Source of the DNA: Streptomyces sp. WM6386
GTDB lineage: Bacteria > Actinomycetota > Actinomycetes > Streptomycetales > Streptomycetaceae
Direction of reading: 5' to 3'
DNA length: 64,000 nucleotides
Assembly (NCBI RefSeq): GCF_000972385.1
Contig: NZ_JXTE01000013.1
Coordinates: 79,906-143,905, forward strand
In this document: one piece after another, positions 16,027 through 23,399 of the stretch
Position numbering within the stretch: position 1 is the first letter of the stretch
How the letters are laid out: the number at the start of each line of letters is the position of its first letter
The notes under the pieces: generated by a model
Told to the model about the DNA's origin: nothing
What the model saw: only the letters and a program-made list of their open reading frames with translations
Databases searched by the model: none
Program-made: the position numbers and the translations under genes

Positions 16027-17088
16027 TTAGCCGACGCCGTTCTCGTCCCGTGGGGGCCGGCGAGGCTTGAAGCGTTCCAGGGTCCGGGTCAGCTGCTGCA
16101 GCGGCGAGCCCGGCTGTTCGGCGGACGGTTTCGGTGCCTCGGCGCCCGCCTCGCGGTAGGCGGCCAGCGCCTCGTTGGCGCGCTCGGCGGCCTCCCGGTA
16201 CAGATCGCGGGACTTCGTCATCGCGTCGAGTGCCTCGGCGTACATGGCGACCAGCTCGCGCTGGCGGACCAGCTCCTCCTCGGCGGTCGTCAGCCGCCAC
16301 TGCTCGCGCAGCGCGGTGAGCGCGTCCTCGGCACCCTCCGGCAGCGGCCTCGGCAGCCCGGCGAAGCGGGTCACGGCGTCGAAGAGTTCCGTGGGCCGGG
16401 TGCCGTCCAGGAAGACACTGCGCACGGAGAAGTCGTCGGCGTCGGTGTCGTGGTCGAGGGGCAGCGGGGACAGTACGACGGCTCCACCGCGCGGGACCTG
16501 GACGTCGAACTCCTTCAGCGCCCAGTTGACCGCCCGCAGCTGATGCGGCGCGGCCCGGTGCTCCACCACGCGGTGGCGCAGACTCGCCGGCAGATGCTCG
16601 GTCAGCGGCCGGCGGCCACGCTCGTCGGGGGTCATGGCCTCGTGGACGACGATGTGCAGCGCCCAGGAGTCGCGCACGCAGTCCCGCAGCAGGCGCCGCA
16701 GCTCCTTGTCGTCCTCGGGCAGCCGGTTGGCGTCCCGCAGGCGCAGACCGGCGACGGTGTCGTGGTCCCAGCCCGCGTCCGGACCCAGCGGCCAGAACAT
16801 GCCGATGGGGGAGGCCCACGCCGCCTTCCACGGCTGTTCCGCCTCCGCGACCAGGACCCACTCCTCGCCGGACCCGAGCGTCAGCCGGGCCCGTACCGTC
16901 ACGTCGCCGTCGACCCGCCAGCGGGCCTCGAAGACCTGCTCCTCCTTGAGTTCCAGGAAGTCGTCGACGACCGCGCCGTCCTTGAGCTGCTGGAGGTTGA
17001 CGCGGAGCACGTCCGCGGCGGCGGATCCGACGTGACGGCCGCGGGCCGGCCACACGGTGGGGGGAAGGGCTGCGGGGGAGGTCTGCAT
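16027..17088 (-). CDS. Large hypothetical protein with C-terminal coiled coil
   Basis: 353 residues from ATG 17088. An alternative, longer frame reaches 17238 but passes through sequence without coding bias. The N-terminal 250 residues are a mixed alpha/beta globular region with many acidic and Trp residues (WVLVAEAEQPWKAAWASPIG). Residues 260-325 are a long charged helix (TAEEELVRQRELVAMYAEAL and onward) likely to form a coiled coil. The tail is basic and proline-rich. No signal or membrane segment. I recognise no named domain and assign no function. Confidence 0.6.
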   Translation of the reverse strand: MQTSPAALPPTVWPARGRHVGSAAADVLRVNLQQLKDGAVVDDFLELKEEQVFEARWRVDGDVTVRARLTLGSGEEWVLVAEAEQPWKAAWASPIGMFWPLGPDAGWDHDTVAGLRLRDANRLPEDDKELRRLLRDCVRDSWALHIVVHEAMTPDERGRRPLTEHLPASLRHRVVEHRAAPHQLRAVNWALKEFDVQVPRGGAVVLSPLPLDHDTDADDFSVRSVFLDGTRPTELFDAVTRFAGLPRPLPEGAEDALTALREQWRLTTAEEELVRQRELVAMYAEALDAMTKSRDLYREAAERANEALAAYREAGAEAPKPSAEQPGSPLQQLTRTLERFKPRRPPRDENGVG

Positions 17089-17478
17089 GAGTCCATCTGT
17101 GGGGCGGGGTTCCGTGCGGCTACCAGTATCGTCACCGCCGGTCCGCGGAGGTCGGGCGGGGTCGGTATCCCGCCACCGTCCCCGTGCGAACCGCGCACTC
17201 GGGGTGTGCGCGATCCACTTCGGGTGGCCAGGGTTCACCCATGTCGGGGGTGCGATCCGCGCACCACAATGTCTGGGACGAACAGGGCCCGCCCACCATC
17301 CGCATTGGGGCGGGCCCTGTTCCCACTGACGCGCGCGACGGCTGCACCGCGGCCTTCACGGCGAGGACCGGGCCGCCGGTTCCGAGCAGGCTCTCCTGTG
17401 CGGCCGAGCCCGTGATCAGCTTGCCGAGACTTGTGGGCGTGAGGGACCCCGGCACCCACCCGCCTTCACCACCGCGGT
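17089..17478. other. 390-bp intergenic region with a terminator, no supported gene
   Basis: Between two minus-strand genes. It contains the hairpin at 17281-17321. Several frames cross it, but none has both a ribosome site and consistent codon use; the open minus frame that would give VPGSLTPTSLGKLITGSAAQ runs through the hairpin and was not called. The part from 17100 to 17260 should hold the promoter of the coiled-coil protein gene. Confidence 0.5.
17281..17321. terminator. Very strong 14-bp hairpin
   Basis: AACAGGGCCCGCCC (17281-17294) is exactly complementary to GGGCGGGCCCTGTT (17308-17321) with a 13-nt loop. It lies 158 bp downstream of the TetR gene (minus strand) and probably ends that transcript. 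Confidence 0.75.
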
Positions 17479-18072
17479 TCAGCGTGGTGCGAGCGCGGCG
17501 AAGGCCTCGTCGAGCAGGGTGACCAGGTCGAGCCGGCCGTCGGAGGCCGTCCAGTGGTCGAGGGCGACCTGGAGACAGTCGATCGCGGCGGCAGCCCGCA
17601 CGGTCTGGGCCAGCGTCGGGTGTCCCGCGGTGCCGGACCGCTCGGCCAGCGCCTCGACCAGCGCGGGCCGCCAGCTGTGCTGTTTCTCCAGGTGACGGGC
17701 GCACAGGGCCGGGGTCTCCCGGACCAGCCGGGTCGTCGCCAGCGATTCCTCCGGGTTCTCGTGATAGCGCGAGATGACGCTGTCCAGCGCGCCCCGCAGA
17801 GCCGTCCACTCGTCCTCGCCCGCCGGGCGGGCCCGCAGCGCGTCGGCCACCCGTCGGTCGTGGCCCTCGAAGGCGCCCAGGACGGCGTCCTCCTTGGTGC
17901 CGAAGTAGCGCAGGAAGGTGCTGCGCGACACTCCGGCGGCCGTCGCCAGGTCATCGAGAGTGACCTTGTCGAACCCCTCGCGACGGAACAACTCGAAGGC
18001 CACCTGTGCCAGTTCGGCCCGTACGGCGGCCCGGGCGATGTCTCTGGTGTTCGTACGCGCTGCTCCGGTCAC
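17479..18072 (-). CDS. TetR-family transcriptional regulator
   Basis: 197 residues, GTG 18072. The DNA-binding domain (about 15-62) reads FDKVTLDDLATAAGVSRS and continues TFLRYFGTKEDAVLGAFEG, a textbook TetR helix-turn-helix. The C-terminal ligand domain is all helical and not diagnostic. It diverges from an NAD(P)-binding reductase and dienelactone hydrolase pair, and an inverted repeat sits between them. Repression of that pair in response to a small electrophile or aromatic compound is a reasonable inference; no ligand can be named. Confidence 0.88.
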   Translation of the reverse strand: MTGAARTNTRDIARAAVRAELAQVAFELFRREGFDKVTLDDLATAAGVSRSTFLRYFGTKEDAVLGAFEGHDRRVADALRARPAGEDEWTALRGALDSVISRYHENPEESLATTRLVRETPALCARHLEKQHSWRPALVEALAERSGTAGHPTLAQTVRAAAAIDCLQVALDHWTASDGRLDLVTLLDEAFAALAPR

Positions 18073-18111
18073 CCCGTGATCGTACCGCTATCCCGACTCT
18101 CACTTGCAAGA

Positions 18112-18147
18112 GTGAAACTCGATGGCTAGCCTGACGCTCAGTTTCAC
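18112..18147. promoter_or_regulatory. Inverted repeat between divergent TetR and reductase genes
   Basis: GTGAAACT (18112-18119) and AGTTTCAC (18140-18147) are exact complements separated by 20 nt. Eight further self-complementary bases, CTTGCAAG (18103-18110), lie beside them. They lie 34 bp upstream of the reductase GTG and are candidate operators of the TetR protein. Confidence 0.5.
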
Positions 18148-18180
18148 ATTGGACATCAAGAACCATGGAGGCGTGACCCT

Positions 18181-18900
18181 GTGCCCCAGACCCTCGGACT
18201 CATCGGCAGCGGAATGATCGGCGGCGCCATCGCCCGGATCGCCGTGGCCGCCGGACTGGACGTCGTCCTGAGCAACTCCCGCGGCCCCGAGACCCTCACC
18301 GGCCTCGTCGCCGAACTCGGCGGACAGGCCCGCGCGGCGACGCCCGTCGAGGCCGCCCGCGCCGGAGACCTGGTGGTCGCCGCCCTGCCGCTGAAGGCCT
18401 ACCGGCAACTCCCGCCAGACGACCTCGCGGACCGGATCGTCATCGACGCGATGAACTACTTCCCGCAGCGCGACGGGACCGTCTCCGAGCTGGACTCCGG
18501 CGAGCCGGCCTCCAGCGTGCTGGTGCAGCGGCACCTGCCCGGCGCCCGGGTGGTGAAGGTCTTCTCCACCATCGACTTCCACCACCTGGTCACCCTCGCC
18601 CGCCCCGCCGGCGCCCCCGACCGCAGCGCCCTGCCCGTCGCCGGTGACCACGCCGGGGCCAAGGCCGAGGTGGTCGCGCTCCTCGACACGCTCGGCTACG
18701 ACGCGGTGGACATCGGCGGCCTCGCCGGCAGCGGACGGATCAAGCCCGGCAGTCCGGCGTATGTCCAGCCGTACATGGGGGAGCGGCCCGAGGGGCTGAG
18801 TGCGCAGGAGGCGCAGCGGTGGTTCCTCGCGAGCCCCGGCGTGCCGGTTCCGGCCGCCCGGGTGAAGGAACTGGTCGAGGCCGGGAGCGCTGCCGCATGA
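18181..18900 (+). CDS. NADPH-dependent F420-reductase-like NAD(P)-binding protein
   Basis: 239 residues, GTG start. The Rossmann motif TLGLIGSGMIGGAIARIAVA opens the protein, followed by VVLSNSRGPETL, as in COG2085 oxidoreductases that include coenzyme F420:NADP reductases. The region DAMNYFPQRDG and the HLPGARVVKVFSTIDFHHL segment fit that family. It overlaps the next gene by ATGA (18897-18900), so the two are translationally coupled. Under control of the divergent TetR is likely. The real substrate may be another hydride acceptor. Confidence 0.8.
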   Translation: MPQTLGLIGSGMIGGAIARIAVAAGLDVVLSNSRGPETLTGLVAELGGQARAATPVEAARAGDLVVAALPLKAYRQLPPDDLADRIVIDAMNYFPQRDGTVSELDSGEPASSVLVQRHLPGARVVKVFSTIDFHHLVTLARPAGAPDRSALPVAGDHAGAKAEVVALLDTLGYDAVDIGGLAGSGRIKPGSPAYVQPYMGERPEGLSAQEAQRWFLASPGVPVPAARVKELVEAGSAAA

Positions 18901-19640
18901 GCACGATGATCGACATTGCCACGCAGGACGGCACCGCCGACGCCTATCTCGCCCACCCGGACGACGGCGCCCCGCACCCCGCCGTGCTGCTGTACATGGA
19001 CGCCTTCGGGCTGCGCCCCCACCTCAAGGGCATGGCGGACCGCCTGGCCTCGGCGGGCTACACGGTCCTCGTCCCCAACGTCTTCTACCGCTCCGGCCGG
19101 GCGCCCCTGGTGGAGCTGCCCGACTTCATCAACCCGGCGGAACGCCCGGAGATCATCGCGAGCCTCCGCCCGGCCGCCCTCAGCCTCACCCCCGAGGGAG
19201 CCATGCGGGACGCGGCCGGCTACCTCGACTGGCTCGCCCGGTCCCCGCTGGCCACCGACGGCAAGGTGGGCGTCACCGGCTACTGCATGGGCGCGGGGCT
19301 CGCCCTGCGCACCGCCGGCACCCACCCCGACCGCGTCGCCGCGGCGGCCGGCTTCCACGGCGCGTTCCTCGCCGGCGATGCCCCGGACAGCCCTCATCTC
19401 CTCGCCGACCGCATCACCGCCGAGCTCTACTTCGGCCACGCCGACCAGGACTCCACCAATCCGGCCGACCAGATAGCCCGCCTCGACAAGACCCTCACCG
19501 CGGCCGGCGTCCGCCACCGCGCCGAGGTCTACCCCGGCGCCCTCCACGGCTTCACCCAGGCCGACACGGCGATGTACAGCGCCGAGGCGACGGACCGCCA
19601 TTGGGCGGCACTGCTGGAGCTCCTGGGTCGCGCGCTCTGA
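18897..19640 (+). CDS. Dienelactone hydrolase family protein
   Basis: 247 residues, alpha/beta hydrolase fold. The nucleophile motif is GYCMGAG (cysteine nucleophile, as in dienelactone hydrolases). The catalytic Asp lies in FGHADQDS and the His in ALHGFTQ. Length is normal for the family. ATG 18897 overlaps the upstream stop. Together with the reductase it forms a two-gene operon that could detoxify or degrade a lactone or ester; no aromatic ring-cleavage genes are nearby, so a complete catabolic route is not supported. Confidence 0.88.
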   Translation: MSTMIDIATQDGTADAYLAHPDDGAPHPAVLLYMDAFGLRPHLKGMADRLASAGYTVLVPNVFYRSGRAPLVELPDFINPAERPEIIASLRPAALSLTPEGAMRDAAGYLDWLARSPLATDGKVGVTGYCMGAGLALRTAGTHPDRVAAAAGFHGAFLAGDAPDSPHLLADRITAELYFGHADQDSTNPADQIARLDKTLTAAGVRHRAEVYPGALHGFTQADTAMYSAEATDRHWAALLELLGRAL

Positions 19641-19673
19641 CCCCGCATTGACTGACAGGGCGTGTTGCCCTCG

Positions 19674-19702
19674 CAGAATATATCGGTAGCCGATATATTC
19701 TG
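19674..19702. promoter_or_regulatory. 29-bp perfect palindrome, PadR operator
   Basis: The arm CAGAATATATCGG (19674-19686) and its exact complement (19690-19702) flank a 3-nt spacer TAG. The site ends 4 bp before the PadR start codon and is the most AT-rich stretch nearby, so it probably overlaps the promoter and mediates autorepression. Confidence 0.75.
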
Positions 19703-19706
19703 TTCC

Positions 19707-20084
19707 ATGGCATCGAGGAACATGACACAGGCGGCGTTCTTCGTCCTCGCCGCCCTGGCGGACGAGCCCCGGCACGGTTACGGCATCCTGCGCGAGGTCG
19801 AGGAACTCTCCGCCGGGGCGGTGCAGATGCGGGTCGGCACGCTGTACGGCGTGCTGGACCGGCTCACCGCGGACGCTCTGATCGTGCTGGACCGCGAGGA
19901 GGTCCACGACGGCCGGCTCCGGCGCTACTACCGCCTCACGGACGAGGGCATGCGGGCCCTCGGCGCCGAGGCGGAGCGGATGGCCGCGGGCGCCAGCGCC
20001 GCCAAGCAGCGGATCGCCGAGGGCCGCAAGGCCACCGGCACCCCGCCCGTCACCGGACCGGGACTCGCGGGAGGCCTCGCATGA
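19707..20084 (+). CDS. PadR-family transcriptional regulator
   Basis: 125 residues from ATG 19707 (MASRNMTQAAFF). The winged helix-turn-helix follows the family closely: VLAALADEPRHGYGILREV, then MRVGTLYGVLDRLTADALI and the wing RLRRYYRLTDEG. An in-frame GTG at 19662 would place the operator inside the gene, so it is rejected. It overlaps the membrane protein gene by ATGA. PadR plus a following membrane protein is a common actinobacterial pair, and autoregulation through the 29-bp palindrome is expected. Confidence 0.9.
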   Translation: MASRNMTQAAFFVLAALADEPRHGYGILREVEELSAGAVQMRVGTLYGVLDRLTADALIVLDREEVHDGRLRRYYRLTDEGMRALGAEAERMAAGASAAKQRIAEGRKATGTPPVTGPGLAGGLA

Positions 20085-21085
20085 CGACCCTGCTCGAAGC
20101 GCGCTACCGCACCGTGCTGCGCCTCCTCCCCGCCTACTACCGCAGGGATCGGGAGGAGGAGATGGTCGAGGTCTATCTGTGGGACGTCGACCGCGACACC
20201 CAGGACCAGAGCAGGCCCACGCTCGGGGAGGTGGCCAGCATCGCCGCGCTCGCCGTGCGCAGCAGACTGGCCACCGTCGGCGCGCCCCGGCGCTACGCCC
20301 TGCTCGGCTCGGCCGTCCGGCACTTCGCGCTGTACGCCGTACTGCTCCAGGCGGCCGCTGTCGTCTCCGACGAGATCCTGCGGGTGACCTGGTCGGCCAC
20401 CCGCGGCGCGCGTGAATGGGACATGTTCCTGACGGGCTTCGCCGGTCGCGGCCCGATGGAGAGCGTCGCCGCCATCGCCGGCTGGGTGCTGCCGTTGCAG
20501 TGGACGGTCGGGTTCTTCGCCCTCGTCCACGACCGCCGGCGCCTCGCCCGGGCCGCCGTGCTGCTGGCCGCGCTGCCCTCGCTGTGGCCGCTGATCGCGC
20601 CGCTGGTGAGCGACTGGTCGGCGTCCGACCCGTGGTTCGCCACCGCCAACGCGCTGTTCGCCTGGCTGCCGGCCCTCGCCGTGTGCGCCGCGTACCACCG
20701 CGACGCCCCGCAGGCCGCGCTGCCCGGCGATGCCCCCGGCCTCGCCTTCCTGGCCTGCTGCGTCGTCACGGGCGCCTCCGTCGCTGTCCTGCCCGCCATG
20801 GCCGACATCGCCTGGGCGCCCGCGACCTGCTTCGTGCTCGCCGTCCTGGGCTGGCTGCTGCTGGGTTCCCGCCGCGCGGAACCGGGCGCCGGAAGCAGTG
20901 CCCTGGCCCTGGCCGTACTGGGCCTGCTGATCCTCGTGGTGCGGGTGGCGGCACTGTTTCCGTGGCTCGGTTTCCCCCTGCCCGCCGTGTTCGTCGTCGG
21001 GGCGGTCGCCCAGGCGGCCGCGCTCACGCTGCTGGTCGTGGTGCTGGGGGTGGTGGCCAGGCGCGACCTCAGCTGTGGAACTTGA
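20081..21085 (+). CDS. PadR-linked multi-pass membrane protein
   Basis: 334 residues, coupled to padR by a 4-bp overlap. The N-terminal 60 residues are soluble (YRTVLRLLPAYYRRDREEEM), a motif seen in membrane proteins cotranscribed with PadR. About seven hydrophobic segments follow between residues 75 and 325. No catalytic or transporter signature is visible. Function is unknown; its expression must follow the PadR signal. Its last 17 bp overlap the end of the convergent secreted-protein gene. Confidence 0.8.
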   Translation: MTTLLEARYRTVLRLLPAYYRRDREEEMVEVYLWDVDRDTQDQSRPTLGEVASIAALAVRSRLATVGAPRRYALLGSAVRHFALYAVLLQAAAVVSDEILRVTWSATRGAREWDMFLTGFAGRGPMESVAAIAGWVLPLQWTVGFFALVHDRRRLARAAVLLAALPSLWPLIAPLVSDWSASDPWFATANALFAWLPALAVCAAYHRDAPQAALPGDAPGLAFLACCVVTGASVAVLPAMADIAWAPATCFVLAVLGWLLLGSRRAEPGAGSSALALAVLGLLILVVRVAALFPWLGFPLPAVFVVGAVAQAAALTLLVVVLGVVARRDLSCGT

Positions 21086-21563
21086 TGTAACCGTTCCGGT
21101 CCGGGTCGGAGCCGCTCTTCGTGTAGGAGTGCACGTCGGCCCGGCTGCCGGAGGGCTTGTACACGTAGATCGTGTCCTTGTCGTTGTTCCACATGAAGTT
21201 GCAGTTGTCGCGGTAGGCGACGTTCTTCGCGTCGGAGTCCGTGCCGTGGCCGCCACGGAGCTTCACGTAGTCACCGGGCTGGAGGTAGTGGTTCGCCGGG
21301 AACTCGTAGTAGTTCCCGGCCGCGTCCTCGACGGCGTAACCCTTGAGGTTCACGGTCTTGGTCGAGGAGTAGTTCTTGATGGTCAGGTACTCCTCGTCGG
21401 TGTTCCCGGTGGCGCAGTTGTTGGAGTCGCTGCCGGGCGCGTCGTACTGGACGCCGCGGATCTTCAGCGCGGACGTGTACTCGGCGGCCTGGGCCGGTAC
21501 GGCCGTGAGCGCGATCAGTGTGCCCGCGGCGGCGGCGGTCGTGGCGGCAAGGCGTATACGCAT
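21069..21563 (-). CDS. Secreted lamin-tail-domain protein
   Basis: 164 residues. A Sec signal peptide (MRIRLAATTAAAAGTLIALT, cleavage after AQA near 27) precedes one beta-rich LTD/lamin-tail domain: ALKIRGVQYDAPG, DEEYLTIKNYSSTKTVNLKGY, VEDAAGNYYEFP, LQPGDYVKLRGGHG and a final YIYVYKPSG-like strand (DTIYVYKPSGSRAD). Two Cys (CATG and DNCNF) may pair. LTD domains bind carbohydrate or DNA or help anchor envelope complexes. ATG 21563 has AAGGGGGG upstream. Two direct GTGAAG words 11 bp apart (21579-21595) precede the gene. Confidence 0.85.
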   Translation of the reverse strand: MRIRLAATTAAAAGTLIALTAVPAQAAEYTSALKIRGVQYDAPGSDSNNCATGNTDEEYLTIKNYSSTKTVNLKGYAVEDAAGNYYEFPANHYLQPGDYVKLRGGHGTDSDAKNVAYRDNCNFMWNNDKDTIYVYKPSGSRADVHSYTKSGSDPDRNGYIKFHS

Positions 21564-21657
21564 GACAAGGCCCCCCTTGTGAAGGTTCAGTGAAGAAGAA
21601 CCTGGAGCGTATACAGCCTTGCTGCGCGATCACGGCGGATTCTCCGAAACGTGACCT

Positions 21658-22623
21658 TCAGTGCGGATACGCGCGTGGCGGCCGCTGTCGTGGCAGTTCG
21701 TCACGGAACTCCGCGATGACGGAGCTGATCTGGCGCATCAGTGCGGTGTTCTCGAGCCGGTCGAGGTAGAGGTTGCGGCCGGCGAGGGCGGTGGCGTCCA
21801 CACAGAAGTACAGGGCCATGAGCGGATTGATGAACAGCTCGCTGTCGCGGGTCCGTTCGGTGAAGCGGACGTCTCCGAAGTCGCCGCGCACGGCGGCGGC
21901 GACGGAGCCGTTGACGATGCTCGGATACTCCGGGGTGCACTCCTGGGCATGGGCCACCGCGTCGAGGTAGAGGGCCCCTTCGCGGCTTTCGTGCGGCAGC
22001 GAGAACGCGCCGAGGTAGCCGCCCTCGCGGTCCAGCGCGGCCAGGTTCTCCAGGACCAGGCTGTGGTTGACACCGTGGTAGGAGTCCACCCCGAACCCGA
22101 GGCACGCCACCAGGCGTTCGGGTATCTCCTCCAGCCCCGCCACCGCGGCCAGGCTCGCCATGTCCTCCTCCGGGGTGCCGAGCCCGTGCTCGTCGCCCCG
22201 CAGCAGGATGTCGGTCCCGCCGTCCACCAGCACGAGCGCGTCCACCGGGCCCAGGTGGTCGAGGAGAGCGCGATAGGCGGCCCGCAGCGGTTGCACGCCG
22301 GAGCGCGGGAATGCGTACACCGTCGCGGGCAGGCCCTGGCGGTCCAGCCACTGGGCGAGGGAGCGTTCGGGGAAGTAGTCGCCGCGGGCGGCGGTGTCGG
22401 GGCGCACGGCCGCGACGTCCATGTCCAGCCACGCGTCCGCGTCGAGGCCGTAGAGATCCGCGAACGACAGATTGGCCAGATGTACTTCCTTCCCGGCCGA
22501 CCTCAGCGCGAGGGCCAGCGGAAGACCGGCATAGATGTCGAAACCGCCGCCCGCACCGGCGATGAGCACCCGTCGCGCGGTACGAAGTCGGGTGAAGAGG
22601 GCAGGCTCATGGAGGGAGAACAC
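21658..22623 (-). CDS. DUF1152 domain protein
   Basis: 321 residues, GTG 22623. The N-terminal strand VLIAGAGGGFDIYAGLPLAL is the DUF1152 signature and looks like a nucleotide-binding loop. Later markers are VLVDGGTDILLRGDEHGLGTP and CLGFGVDSYHGVNHSLVLEN. The function of the family is unknown; a nucleotide- or sugar-nucleotide-related role has been guessed only from the fold. An exact CebR operator lies 40 bp upstream of the start, which would place the gene under cellobiose or cello-oligosaccharide control. Confidence 0.85.
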   Translation of the reverse strand: MFSLHEPALFTRLRTARRVLIAGAGGGFDIYAGLPLALALRSAGKEVHLANLSFADLYGLDADAWLDMDVAAVRPDTAARGDYFPERSLAQWLDRQGLPATVYAFPRSGVQPLRAAYRALLDHLGPVDALVLVDGGTDILLRGDEHGLGTPEEDMASLAAVAGLEEIPERLVACLGFGVDSYHGVNHSLVLENLAALDREGGYLGAFSLPHESREGALYLDAVAHAQECTPEYPSIVNGSVAAAVRGDFGDVRFTERTRDSELFINPLMALYFCVDATALAGRNLYLDRLENTALMRQISSVIAEFRDELPRQRPPRAYPH

Positions 22624-22662
22624 CGCAGGACGCTAACAGGTGATCTTCCGCCCACGGGGTTG

Positions 22663-22676
22663 TGGGAGCGCTCCCA
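22663..22676. promoter_or_regulatory. Exact 14-bp CebR box
   Basis: TGGGAGCGCTCCCA is identical to the palindrome bound by CebR, the LacI-family cello-oligosaccharide repressor of Streptomyces. It lies in the 71-bp gap between the divergent DUF1152 gene (start 22623) and GNAT gene (start 22695), so it could control either or both. No cellulase, cebEFG or cebR gene is in the window. Confidence 0.65.
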
Positions 22677-22694
22677 ACTATGCAGGATGCTGCG

Positions 22695-23330
22695 ATGACT
22701 TCGCCAGCCGTGATCCGCGCGTACCGTCCCGAGGACCGAGCCGCCCTTGAGGACATCTGCATCCGCACCGCACACAACGGCCTGGACAGCCGCCCTGTGT
22801 ACGAGGACCCCGGAATCCTTCCGGTCATCTTCGCGACTCCCTACGCGGAACTGGAACCGGACCTCGTGTTCGTGCTGGACGACGGGCGCGGGCGGGCGGT
22901 CGGCTACATCCTCGGCACCGCCGACACCCCTCGCTTCGCCGACGACTTCCGAAAGAAGTGGCTCCCTCTGGTCGCCGACCGTTACCCGGAACCCAGCGGC
23001 CCGCCCGCAACCCCCGACGAGGCGATGATCCCGCTGTTGCACCACCCCGAGCGCATGATCGTCCCCGAACTCGCCGCCTACCCCGCCCACTTGCACATCG
23101 ACCTGCTCCCCGAGTGGCAGGGTCACGGTCACGGCCGAGAGCTGATGCGGACGTTCCTGCGGGCCCTGCGGGACCGAGGGGTGCCGGCCGTGCATCTGGT
23201 GATGGCGACGGCCAACGTCCCGGCCCGCGCCTTCTACGACCGCCTCGGCTTCCATGAGATCGACGTCCCGGACCTGGGCGGCCCGGTCGCCTGCCTCGGG
23301 CGTACGACGGGAGAACTCGACCGTCTCTAG
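22695..23330 (+). CDS. GNAT-family N-acetyltransferase
   Basis: 211 residues from ATG 22695 (MTSPAVIRAYRPEDR), the usual opening strand of a GNAT; upstream ATG 22680 adds five residues. The acetyl-CoA site reads LHIDLLPEWQGHGHGRELM (Q-x-x-G-x-G) and the final strand ANVPARAFYDRLGFHEI. The sequence resembles the group annotated near O-GlcNAc-hydrolase-linked acetyltransferases because of IRTAHNGLDSRPVYEDP and the insert with LHHPERM. Substrate unknown. The 14-bp CebR box lies within its leader. Confidence 0.88.
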   Translation: MTSPAVIRAYRPEDRAALEDICIRTAHNGLDSRPVYEDPGILPVIFATPYAELEPDLVFVLDDGRGRAVGYILGTADTPRFADDFRKKWLPLVADRYPEPSGPPATPDEAMIPLLHHPERMIVPELAAYPAHLHIDLLPEWQGHGHGRELMRTFLRALRDRGVPAVHLVMATANVPARAFYDRLGFHEIDVPDLGGPVACLGRTTGELDRL

Positions 23331-23337
23331 GGGGCAT

Positions 23338-23380
23338 TGAAGTACGATGACTGTCGAACTACGATCATCATCGAACTTCA
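23338..23380. promoter_or_regulatory. Near-perfect inverted repeat before the quinone oxidoreductase
   Basis: TGAAGTACGATGA (23338-23350) matches the reverse complement of 23365-23380 (TGAAGTTCGATGATGA) at 12 of 13 positions. TCGAACT also occurs twice in direct orientation (23354 and 23371). It ends 19 bp before the ATG. The regulator is not adjacent. Confidence 0.5.
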
Positions 23381-23399
23381 GGCTTCAGGGGGATACGTC

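Noticed and set aside
17322..17478. Minus-strand frame giving VPGSLTPTSLGKLITGSAAQ, which resembles a small secreted peptide
   Set aside because: It runs through the strong hairpin at 17281-17321, has only a weak SD, and ends far beyond it. No known peptide family was recognised.
19662..19706. Earlier GTG start for the PadR gene
   Set aside because: It would place the 29-bp operator within the coding region; ATG 19707 gives the normal family opening.
21579..21595. Two GTGAAG words 11 bp apart upstream of the lamin-tail gene, like a PHO box
   Set aside because: The repeat period fits, but only two weak units match GTTCACC-type repeats and no phosphate gene is near.
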